Assembly: GCA_964654815.1 (NCBI GenBank) | Contig: CAZZLH010000005.1 | Coordinates: 1 to 62,468 of the forward strand | Direction: 5' to 3' | DNA length: 62,468 nt | Source: ZLKRG08 sp964654815 | GTDB lineage: Bacteria > Actinomycetota > Actinomycetes > Nanopelagicales > Nanopelagicaceae | Program-made: the position numbers and the translations under genes | Notes under the pieces: model-generated | Seen by the model: only the letters and a program-made list of their open reading frames with translations | Databases searched by the model: none | What the model was told of the DNA's origin: nothing | Shown here: in pieces, positions 9,357 through 15,892 of the stretch | How the letters are laid out: the number at the start of each line of letters is the position of its first letter | Numbering within the stretch: position 1 is the stretch's first letter

Positions 9357-9863
9357 TTATGTGGTGGAGATTATGAAATCAGCGAAATCGCGGGTGCGTT
9401 CGGCAGCGAAGTGCTCTGCTTCACGCAATTTCCAGCGGCGCATCTGATCTGCAATATCCATGCCATCTCGCTCCAACACTCTTTGTAAGCCAATCTCATC
9501 CGGCGCCTCCACCCAATAAAGCTTGGATGCAAAGCTTCGTATCGCGCTCTGCCCAGCCCCTACGCCTTCGATTATCAGATTCTCGGCCGGATAGATGGTA
9601 CGAAATGAATTGAACTCTCCCGCGCGCCAATCATAAATTGGCAGTTGAAAATTTGCTCCAGCGAGAAAGGCTTTCAGCAGGTCACCAAGGGTTTTGGTCA
9701 AATGTTGGCTAAGCGCATCATCCCAACCGTTGTAAACGTAATCAAGGTGAATAAGTTCGCAGGTAGAACTCTCTCGCAATTGTTCAACTAGTTTGAGAGC
9801 TAAAGTGGTCTTGCCTGAACCTGCCGGCCCATCTATAAGGATGATTTGTGGATTCGCACCCAT
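9357..9863 (-). CDS. Uridine-kinase-like P-loop kinase, candidate thiamine-salvage kinase
   Basis: Small P-loop phosphotransferase, 168 residues from ATG 9863. The Walker A motif GPAGSGKTT is near the N-terminus. A hydrophobic strand ending in HLDYVYNGWDD follows, where the acidic residue sits as in uridine-kinase relatives, then YDWRAGEF and IIEGVGAG, and a DxADxMRRWKLREAEHF helix. Similar actinobacterial proteins are annotated only as ATP-binding or uridine kinase-like. It overlaps the end of the transporter gene by 31 bases and shares its TPP-riboswitch leader. I therefore infer that it phosphorylates the imported substrate, probably thiamine or a precursor. A nucleoside or nicotinamide riboside kinase role is the alternative. 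Upstream in-frame starts exist at 9872 and 9923. Confidence 0.7.
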   Translation of the reverse strand: MGANPQIILIDGPAGSGKTTLALKLVEQLRESSTCELIHLDYVYNGWDDALSQHLTKTLGDLLKAFLAGANFQLPIYDWRAGEFNSFRTIYPAENLIIEGVGAGQSAIRSFASKLYWVEAPDEIGLQRVLERDGMDIADQMRRWKLREAEHFAAERTRDFADFIISTT

Positions 9864-10411
9864 CTTATCCATCCCACAATTGCGACAGCCGTGAAAATAA
9901 AGTAGAGCAACGCTGTGAACCAATAGCCAAGTAGCGCATACTGAACCGTTGCCAAAGTATCAACTGCAAACCAAAGTGGCCAGGTTTCATATTTCTCATA
10001 GACCATAATGATCTGAGCAATCAACGAGCCAAGGAAAATTAATGCATCAGACCTATATGCCGCCGCGCCAATATCTTGTAGCCATGGCGTGAAGATCAGC
10101 CAAGAGATGATTAAGGCCAAAAGCCAGAGAGACCTTTGACGATTACTCAATTTGGATGGTTTTGCACCTTTAGGGCCCCAACCAAACCAACCCCAAATCC
10201 CAGCAATGATAAACACAATTTGCAAAAGTGCAGATGCGATCAACTTCGCTTGCCAGAAAAATATTCCGTATAGCGCGCTAGAGAATATCCACCACGGCCA
10301 GGTAATCCGCTTAGTGGTCGTGCCATACCAAACGCCGATCAAGCTAGTTAGCGCTGCGGTAAATTCCAGATAAGAGACGTGATAATTCCAAGCGGTAAAG
10401 AATGTAACCAT
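9833..10411 (-). CDS. pnuT: PnuC/PnuT-family vitamin transporter, predicted thiamine uptake
   Basis: Integral membrane protein of 192 residues with about seven hydrophobic segments and the Trp/aromatic-rich core of the PnuC superfamily (FGWGPKG, ETWPLWF). PnuC members carry nicotinamide riboside, while PnuT members carry thiamine. The TPP riboswitch directly upstream argues for thiamine. ATG 10411 is chosen because AGGGAGG lies five bases before it and forms the 3' edge of the riboswitch; the longer frame to 10432 would run through the aptamer. Transporters of this type are facilitators that depend on a cytoplasmic kinase to trap the vitamin, matching the next gene. Confidence 0.8.
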   Translation of the reverse strand: MVTFFTAWNYHVSYLEFTAALTSLIGVWYGTTTKRITWPWWIFSSALYGIFFWQAKLIASALLQIVFIIAGIWGWFGWGPKGAKPSKLSNRQRSLWLLALIISWLIFTPWLQDIGAAAYRSDALIFLGSLIAQIIMVYEKYETWPLWFAVDTLATVQYALLGYWFTALLYFIFTAVAIVGWIRWVRIHKSSL

Positions 10412-10502
10412 TTCAACCTCCCTGGTTCGCATTATCGAACCGGTAATGCGGTCGACCCGAAGGTCCTCTCAGCCAGCTTTTGGCTCCCGCGTAAGCGAAA
10501 TC
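10412..10502 (-). promoter_or_regulatory. TPP (THI-box) riboswitch
   Basis: Read on the minus strand, this 91-base spacer holds the THI-box landmarks in order: GGGAGCC (10488-10482), a short stem closed by GGC, the invariant CUGAGA (10472-10467), a GACC/GGUC arm, then a GGUUCG stem with loop AUAAUG and CGAACC, ending in AGGGAGG (10423-10417). The last element is also the ribosome site of the downstream transporter gene, so ligand binding should mask it and block translation. It begins right at the stop codon of the prenyl synthase gene. Confidence 0.9.
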
Positions 10503-11546
10503 TTAGCGGTTACGTTGCGTAACCTGTGAAACCATCTCAATTAGCAGCGATTTGGCCAGACTATCAATCTCATCGCGTTGGATGGCATCTAACGCTTGCT
10601 CGGATAACTTCTCAATCAATCCCTCGACATGAGTAGCGGCGCCAGACGCTTCAATCGCGCTGCGCAATGTAGCTAACTCATCATTATCGATATCAGTGCC
10701 CAAGTACTGGTCCAATAATTTCTTCGTGGCTTGGCTGCCTCGTTCATATGTGAATGCGATTAGGGCTGTTCGTTTACCTTCGCGCAGGTCATCACCTGCA
10801 GGTTTGCCAGTGATGGCAGGATCTCCAAATATGCCAAGCAGGTCATCGCGCAATTGGAATGCTTCTCCGAGAGGTAAGCCATACTCGGAGTAGATTGAAA
10901 AGTATTCGGTTAGCTTTACCGGGTTACTAAGAGCTGCACCAAAATGTAGCGGCCGCTCAATGCTGTATTTGCCAGATTTATATCGTGCAATTTTGAGAGA
11001 GCGCTCGATGCTATGGCTACTTTGAGTTTGTTCGAAGATATCCAGGAATTGGCCTGCCATCAATTCATTTCTCATCACATCATGAATGGGATTTACTGAT
11101 TCAGTCGAGTTAAGAGATATTCCTGACTCGTGCAGCGCCTGCTCATTCCAGACCATCGCTAAATCGCCAATCAAAATCGCGGCAGCCGCACCAAATTGAT
11201 CTCCCGATGGTTTGCCATTTAATTGGGCGAATTTGCGATGTATCGCAGCCCTGCCGCGCCTGGTGTCCGAGCCATCAATTAAGTCATCATGAATCAATGC
11301 GCTCGCCTGCAGGAATTCCAGAGAAGTAGCGGCACGAATAATTGGCTCTGAGAGTTTGCCGCCGGTTCCGAGATATCCAAGGAGTGCAAATATCGGACGA
11401 AATCGCTTTCCATCCGATAAGTATTCGGTAAGCGCCTCAGCCACTGGATTGAGTTGTGGGTCTATCTCACGCAACATTCTGGCATTTTTTGCCACTTGCT
11501 CCGTCAGCGCGACATTTATCTTTTCACGTAGGGCTTCAATGTTCAT
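10503..11546 (-). CDS. crtE: Polyprenyl (geranylgeranyl-type) diphosphate synthase
   Basis: Trans-isoprenyl diphosphate synthase elongating allylic diphosphates with IPP. At 347 residues it has the first Asp-rich motif HDDLIDGSDTRRG and the second motif QLRDDLLGIFGD. Context with a CruF-like and a CrtI-like gene suggests GGPP supply for carotenoids. The start ATG 11546 overlaps the previous gene by 11 bases. Chain length cannot be settled by eye, so a quinone-tail synthase is possible. Confidence 0.9.
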   Translation of the reverse strand: MNIEALREKINVALTEQVAKNARMLREIDPQLNPVAEALTEYLSDGKRFRPIFALLGYLGTGGKLSEPIIRAATSLEFLQASALIHDDLIDGSDTRRGRAAIHRKFAQLNGKPSGDQFGAAAAILIGDLAMVWNEQALHESGISLNSTESVNPIHDVMRNELMAGQFLDIFEQTQSSHSIERSLKIARYKSGKYSIERPLHFGAALSNPVKLTEYFSIYSEYGLPLGEAFQLRDDLLGIFGDPAITGKPAGDDLREGKRTALIAFTYERGSQATKKLLDQYLGTDIDNDELATLRSAIEASGAATHVEGLIEKLSEQALDAIQRDEIDSLAKSLLIEMVSQVTQRNR

Positions 11547-12630
11547 GATTGGGTCGATTCTTTATGCCTCGAACCGCATTTGCAAGCAACTCTCCACAGA
11601 TACCGGCATGCGCCAGCGAATCCATATGGCGAACCCGGAATCTATTAGGGGCCGTGGTCCTGATCTTGGCGATGATTTGATTATCTGAATTGCCCTCTAT
11701 CGCAGGCCTAAATTGCTCAACCCGTGCATAGCTATCAAATTTCGCCAAAGTCAGATCGCCACCCATCACCAGGGCATATCTATCGCCAGTTTCGCCAATT
11801 TTTGTCGCATAAACATCGGTGGTAAGTCCAGATTCAGAAAAATAGATACTACGAAGCGGCAACTCTTCAGGGTAATCGCTAATGCCAATCAATCTCTGAG
11901 GCGGTTGGCTATGTACCTCTGTGGCATCAATGTGAAAATCAGCATCGGCTATCGCTTTATTCTCAAATTTGGCGCCAAGTTCAAGGGCGCGTTGTTGCAA
12001 AGCCGCAACTAGCGCTCCCTGTCCACCCGTGATCTGCCAAACCCCAAATGACTCCTCGACAAAGGCGAGAATATGTGACCACTTATAGATCCCTGCGGGA
12101 TAGCCCAGATAGGTCGCATAGTGGGAGAGAATTTTCTGCAGGTATGGATCAGTCACGCGGGGTTTACTTAATTTCAAGTAAGCCGAAAGATTGAATTTTC
12201 GCCAACTGAACTCCAACTCAAAATAATTCTCGCGTATCTGATCCCATAGCGCTTCACCTTGCTTAAGCGCAATATCCCACTGCTTTGCCGCGTTTGTGCC
12301 AAGTTTTCGCTCGATCTCAAGTAATCGTTCGCCCCTGGATAGATTTGCGAAATTGATGGTCAGATCTGGGAAATTAAATACGAAAGCCAAATCAGCAGGC
12401 TTCACATCAAGTACTTGACCAAAGTGTTTTCCAGTTTTTTGAAAGAAATCCCGATAGACCGCGGGTAAGGTAAAAAGGGGCGCCGAATCGAATTCAAAGC
12501 CATCAATCTTGGTGTTCTGGTAGAGATTTAAATTAGTTGGGTTAATGATTGTTTGGAAGTTGGCTTTACTCAGTCTGGCTGCAGCAGTTAAGGCAGCGAT
12601 TGAGGCGCCATCAAAGTAGACGGTGGTCAA
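11536..12630 (-). CDS. CrtI-like carotene desaturase/oxidoreductase homologue lacking canonical FAD motifs
   Basis: The product is 364 residues from TTG 12630, directly after the cruF stop. The frame is open upstream to 12696 but that part overlaps cruF. The N-terminus aligns with phytoene desaturases (ARLSKANF, GFEFDSAPLFTLPAVYRDFF), and GVWQITGGQGALVAAL matches the family substrate-domain motif. However, the Rossmann signature GxGxxG is replaced by DGASIAA, the usual acidic ribose-binding residue and the following GG are missing, and the C-terminal FAD loop is not recognisable. It is also about a quarter shorter than CrtI. It may be a diverged desaturase, a different redox enzyme or a non-catalytic partner. 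Confidence 0.65.
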   Translation of the reverse strand: MTTVYFDGASIAALTAAARLSKANFQTIINPTNLNLYQNTKIDGFEFDSAPLFTLPAVYRDFFQKTGKHFGQVLDVKPADLAFVFNFPDLTINFANLSRGERLLEIERKLGTNAAKQWDIALKQGEALWDQIRENYFELEFSWRKFNLSAYLKLSKPRVTDPYLQKILSHYATYLGYPAGIYKWSHILAFVEESFGVWQITGGQGALVAALQQRALELGAKFENKAIADADFHIDATEVHSQPPQRLIGISDYPEELPLRSIYFSESGLTTDVYATKIGETGDRYALVMGGDLTLAKFDSYARVEQFRPAIEGNSDNQIIAKIRTTAPNRFRVRHMDSLAHAGICGELLANAVRGIKNRPNHEH

Positions 12631-12631
12631 T

Positions 12632-13423
12632 TTATGGTTGCCCCAAGTAGCGGGATGCAAGATAAGGAAGCAGCAATGCGCCGAAGGCCAGCCCACCTAG
12701 CGCAGCAGTTCCAGGCTTATCAAAGTAGGCCAGGTTTGCAATTACATTAAATAGCCAGATCCATACCAATGAGATATCAATTGAGGTAAGTGAGGCGCTG
12801 ATCTTTCTCCGATCTTTGGGCAGCGCAAGATTGATAAGACCAAAGAAGATCACGCCAACCAATAGCCAACCAAATAGATTCGAGAGTGGGATCTTGGTTT
12901 GGAATGGAATATGCGCCCCGGTGAAAACCCAACTCTTGTAGCCATTTGCCACCAGCAATTGGTCAAAGAAGAGTTGATAAGAGGTTATCGCAGCTGCACC
13001 GCTTAGGAGCACCCAATTTGGTGCTATGCGCCTGGCCAATATTAAAAGGGGATGAATCGCACCAAGCCAGAAAGTGGGGAGAAAAATCGGCACCGAGAAT
13101 AGCTCTACGCCTAATTTGTTGTAGTTGATTTCACCAAAAGGCCAGGCTGTGCGCATCGCAGTCAATTCAATCAGGGTGCTTAGTGAGAATACCAAGAGTA
13201 AGTAACTCCAAAAATACCGCTTGCCATATGCAAGTTGGGCATGAGAAAGAGAGAAGATGGCTAAGCCGATCGCAGAGGCCAGAATTAACTTGCTATCTCG
13301 TTGATAAAGAAAGACTATTTGTGTGGTGATACTAAAAAGCAGCGCCGCATAGAGAAATCGCTCAGCCGCGATTGATACTCGGCCTCTGCGATTTCTGCCC
13401 GGGTTATATTGGCGAATTGACAT
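12632..13423 (-). CDS. cruF: CruF-family carotenoid biosynthesis membrane protein
   Basis: Polytopic membrane protein of 263 residues with about seven hydrophobic segments and the DUF422 landmark ELTAMRTAWPFGEINYNKLG, followed by VPIFLPTFW. CruF relatives hydrate the 1' double bond of acyclic or monocyclic carotenoids such as gamma-carotene, or act on bacterioruberin precursors. ATG 13423 overlaps the ybaK stop by one base; a TTG three bases earlier is also possible. The neighbours (CrtI-like, prenyl synthase) support a carotenoid role. The exact reaction is unknown. Confidence 0.75.
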   Translation of the reverse strand: MSIRQYNPGRNRRGRVSIAAERFLYAALLFSITTQIVFLYQRDSKLILASAIGLAIFSLSHAQLAYGKRYFWSYLLLVFSLSTLIELTAMRTAWPFGEINYNKLGVELFSVPIFLPTFWLGAIHPLLILARRIAPNWVLLSGAAAITSYQLFFDQLLVANGYKSWVFTGAHIPFQTKIPLSNLFGWLLVGVIFFGLINLALPKDRRKISASLTSIDISLVWIWLFNVIANLAYFDKPGTAALGGLAFGALLLPYLASRYLGQP

Positions 13424-13932
13424 CAATCACCAACAACCATCTCAACTGCACCAGTAACCTGTTTTAGCTGCGCAAAATTGGTCGGGAATACCGCATGAGG
13501 GTGACCTGCTGCTGCCCAGATCTCCTGATAGTCATTTAGCGCACTATCGATATAGATATGTGAGATCTGATTTACCCAACCTATTGGACTTACGCCGCCG
13601 ACGGAGAAGCCACTTAACTCTTTTACGTAATTGGCATCAGCTCTATCTAGGTGGGTAACAGACAAATTCCTAGCCACCAATTCTGTATCAACGCGATGTC
13701 TGCCACTTGTGATCAAGAGAATTGGCGTGCCATCGGGCAATCTGAATATCAAAGAAGAAGCTATCTGACCGACCTCAATGTTGAGGGCGGATGCTGCATC
13801 TTGTGCCGTTCGTGCGGTATCAGCCAATACATGTACCGGACGCATCTGATTCTTAGTAAGCACCTCGATGACTCGTTTTACTGGCCCACGCTCTAAGACC
13901 CCAGAATGGTCACCTGAGGTCTCTGTAGTCAT
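13423..13932 (-). CDS. YbaK/EbsC-type aminoacyl-tRNA deacylase
   Basis: Editing-domain protein of 169 residues that removes mischarged amino acids from tRNA, usually Cys-tRNA(Pro). The INS/YbaK fold elements are visible: ASSLIFRLPDGTPILLITSGRHRVD, SGFSVGGVSPIGW and the C-terminal GHPHAVFPTNFAQLKQVTGA. The upstream leader is AT-rich with no clear ribosome site, so it may be nearly leaderless. It is the first gene of the carotenoid run. Confidence 0.88.
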   Translation of the reverse strand: MTTETSGDHSGVLERGPVKRVIEVLTKNQMRPVHVLADTARTAQDAASALNIEVGQIASSLIFRLPDGTPILLITSGRHRVDTELVARNLSVTHLDRADANYVKELSGFSVGGVSPIGWVNQISHIYIDSALNDYQEIWAAAGHPHAVFPTNFAQLKQVTGAVEMVVGD

Positions 13933-14000
13933 GGCCTTAAGTCTAATTTATTAATTTAATCTCTATTAACTCAGCTAAACCGGTTGAATTACGCACTTGG

Positions 14001-14774
14001 TCAGGAGTTGACGAGCCAGGTTTCAATTAGCGTGAAAGCCGCAATAGCAAAGAGCAGGAAGGCAAAGATTTTACGTAGCAAAACCGGATTGGTTTTGGCG
14101 GATTTCTTACCCGCCCAGTTGCCGACGAAAATCGCGCTCAATCCCATAAGAATTGGCACCTGCCATTTGATCGCACTCCAAGAATCGGCGTGTGCTATCA
14201 ATGCCACGAGGCAATTCAATGCGATTATCAGTAATGAAGTTCCGGCTGCTTTGTTTTGTGGAGTGTTAAACGCTAAGACCAGCACCGGGATAGCGAGAAA
14301 TCCGCCACCAATTCCAAAGAGCCCCGTCATTGACCCGATTACAAAAGAGAGCAGCGCCAGAAGCAGAAATGGAATCGGTTTTTCCGGCGCTTGAACTGGT
14401 TTCTTTAACATCGTAAAACCAGCAAAGATTATGACCGCGCAGAAGCCGGTAAGTAATAACGAGTCGCTTAACTTCGCTGCCAATTGCGCCGCCGCGACAT
14501 TGGCAAATGAGCCAATACCCCAGATGACCAGCGCCTCTTTAATGAGAATCTCTCGACTTTTAAACCTTGGATAAAGGCCAGCTAGCGCTGCAACCACAAC
14601 TACTGCAAGTGCGGCCACTGAAGCTGATTTAGCGGGAAAGCCAAAGCCATAAACCAAGATGGGCACCGAGAGCATCGCGCCACCGGCCCCTACAAATCCC
14701 AGAACGGCGCCAATAAATGTTCCTGCAACTAGCGCAGCAAGTATTTCAACGCTACCAGTCATAAGCCCATTCAT
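14001..14774 (-). CDS. TSUP-family permease (TauE/SafE)
   Basis: Membrane protein of 257 residues with about eight hydrophobic segments and the duplicated TSUP core (GFVGAGGAMLSVPILVY and GLFGIGGGFLAIPVL). The family exports or imports sulfite, sulfonates or other organic anions; substrate is not predictable here. It has no sulfur-metabolism neighbour. A short repeat array lies about 30 bases upstream. Confidence 0.88.
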   Translation of the reverse strand: MNGLMTGSVEILAALVAGTFIGAVLGFVGAGGAMLSVPILVYGFGFPAKSASVAALAVVVVAALAGLYPRFKSREILIKEALVIWGIGSFANVAAAQLAAKLSDSLLLTGFCAVIIFAGFTMLKKPVQAPEKPIPFLLLALLSFVIGSMTGLFGIGGGFLAIPVLVLAFNTPQNKAAGTSLLIIALNCLVALIAHADSWSAIKWQVPILMGLSAIFVGNWAGKKSAKTNPVLLRKIFAFLLFAIAAFTLIETWLVNS

Positions 14775-14802
14775 TAGGTAAGTCTATTAATAGTTTCTAT
14801 GC

Positions 14803-14838
14803 AAACCTAGCAAACCCGGCAAACCTAATAAACCTAGG
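14803..14838. repeat. Four 9-base direct repeats (AAACCTAGC-like)
   Basis: Units AAACCTAGC, AAACCCGGC, AAACCTAAT and AAACCTAGG follow each other without spacing just upstream of the TSUP gene. They may be iterated regulator sites or a simple slippage repeat. Confidence 0.6.
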
Positions 14839-14845
14839 CGCTTTG

Positions 14846-14879
14846 CAAAAATTAAAGCCCCCGGTGTGTTACCAGGGGC
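14846..14879 (-). terminator. Intrinsic terminator downstream of doxX
   Basis: On the minus strand GCCCCTGG and CCGGGGGC pair around a 7-base loop with one mismatch, and the stem runs directly into TTTAATTTTTG. It follows the doxX stop, once the N gap is discounted, and separates doxX from the TSUP gene. Confidence 0.75.
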
Positions 14880-14909
14880 CTTAGCTTTGATTTAGCTATT
14901 GGATTAGCT

Positions 14910-15009
14910 NNNNNNNNNNNNNNNNNNNNNNNNNNNNNNNNNNNNNNNNNNNNNNNNNNNNNNNNNNNNNNNNNNNNNNNNNNNNNNNNNNNNNNNNNNN
15001 NNNNNNNNN
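14910..15009. other. Assembly gap 2 (100 N) with 18-base duplicated flanks
   Basis: TTAGCTATTGGATTAGCT ends the left flank (14892-14909) and begins the right flank (15010-15027). This again suggests an unmerged contig overlap between doxX and its terminator. No coding frame is interrupted. Confidence 0.85.
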
Positions 15010-15049
15010 TTAGCTATTGGATTAGCTTTTAAGGCGGAACTTTCTTTGA

Positions 15050-15457
15050 TTAAAAGAATGAGCCAGTGATATTGATACCTAGCTCTGCGCCATTTGCCAC
15101 AAGTGCGAAGATGATTAGCGCAGCACCGGCAAGTGAGAGATCCTTGAAGAAGCTGATGGTCTCATTCATCTTTGCAGTTGGGTCGCTCTCTTTCCAGAAG
15201 TTATGCATCATAAATGCAGTCGGAATTAGGAAGAGTGCGATTAGTAGCGCTCCTAGATCGGCATAGATACCAAGGGCGACGAAGATGCCGCCAGCTAGGA
15301 TCATCAAACCAGAGAGAAGTACTGAGAGTTTCGCAGCAGGCACCTTCTTGTACTTGGCATATCCAGTCATCGCATCCAACTTGGTTAGATGGCTAATTCC
15401 TGAGTTGATGAAGATAAGTGCGAAGAGGATTTGGCCTATAGCCAGTATTGCGTTCAA
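15050..15457 (-). CDS. DoxX-family membrane protein
   Basis: Four-helix membrane protein of 135 residues. It opens with the DoxX hallmarks FALIFINSGISHL and GYAKYKKVPAA, and TAFMMHNFW falls in the third segment. DoxX proteins are linked to quinone or thiol redox homeostasis, but no reaction is established. It starts at TTG 15457 with AAAGGAG upstream. A strong palindrome lies 45-64 bases upstream, and a terminator follows, so it appears monocistronic. Confidence 0.85.
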   Translation of the reverse strand: MNAILAIGQILFALIFINSGISHLTKLDAMTGYAKYKKVPAAKLSVLLSGLMILAGGIFVALGIYADLGALLIALFLIPTAFMMHNFWKESDPTAKMNETISFFKDLSLAGAALIIFALVANGAELGINITGSFF

Positions 15458-15501
15458 GTTTTGCTCCTTTGTTTTTACAATCTACGCCAGTAGGTTACTA
15501 G

Positions 15502-15521
15502 ATAGTTGAACTTTCAACTAT
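15502..15521. promoter_or_regulatory. Palindromic operator upstream of doxX, MarR/RosR-like
   Basis: ATAGTTGAA-CT-TTCAACTAT is a perfect dyad with 9-base arms. It resembles the GTTGA-N6-TCAAC sites bound by redox-sensing MarR regulators such as RosR of Corynebacterium. It lies between the divergent doxX and the SOS operon, closer to doxX. Confidence 0.6.
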
Positions 15522-15558
15522 TTTCACCCCGGCTTTCGCCCTGGCGTGTCGCAAGGAG

Positions 15559-15588
15559 TGGACAGTTGTCTGACCCTAGGACTATCTT
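15559..15588 (+). promoter_or_regulatory. Promoter of the SOS mutagenesis operon
   Basis: TGGACA (15559-15564, five of six to TTGACA), an 18-base spacer, and TATCTT (15583-15588). The expected start of transcription coincides with the ATG at 15597, so the mRNA may be leaderless. Confidence 0.55.
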
Positions 15589-15604
15589 TCGAACAAATGT
15601 TCGA
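15589..15604. promoter_or_regulatory. LexA SOS box
   Basis: TCGAACAAATGTTCGA is a perfect match to the actinobacterial/Gram-positive LexA consensus TCGAAC-N4-GTTCGA. It covers the predicted transcription start and the ATG of the DUF6504 gene, where bound LexA would block initiation. Confidence 0.9.
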
Positions 15605-15881
15605 AAAAAGAGATGAGAACCCAGCCCCACATCTGGTCTTAACCGATGGCAGCGCCCCCATCGAGTTCACCTATCGTGGCAAGCGCTTTCGTATCCATAA
15701 CATCATCACTCGCTGGTGTGAGGCAGGTGGTTGGTGGAATCGGATTAGCGATGGCATCTACCGACCAGACGATAAGGCTCGAGCTATCTGGCGCGTTGAG
15801 GCGGCGCCCATCGGATCGGTTACCACCTTTGAGTTAGAGCGCGATGAGACCACAGGTAAATGGCTAATTCGCGTGATTTAG
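15597..15881 (+). CDS. DUF6504 family protein, SOS-controlled
   Basis: Small protein of 94 residues with TYRGKRFRIHNIITRW, GGWWNRISDG and a C-terminal TTFELERDETTGKWLIRV. This is a DUF6504 family with no assigned function that is found beside error-prone polymerase genes in actinobacteria. ATG 15597 is preferred because the upstream GTG at 15546 would place the promoter and SOS box inside the gene. It lies 11 bases before dnaE2, first in the operon. A role as accessory factor of the mutagenic polymerases is inference from position. Confidence 0.75.
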   Translation: MFEKRDENPAPHLVLTDGSAPIEFTYRGKRFRIHNIITRWCEAGGWWNRISDGIYRPDDKARAIWRVEAAPIGSVTTFELERDETTGKWLIRVI

Positions 15882-15892
15882 TTTAAAACTCC

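Noticed and set aside
9833..10411. Nicotinamide mononucleotide/riboside transporter PnuC
   Set aside because: The family fits, but the TPP riboswitch upstream argues for thiamine as substrate, so the PnuT reading is preferred.
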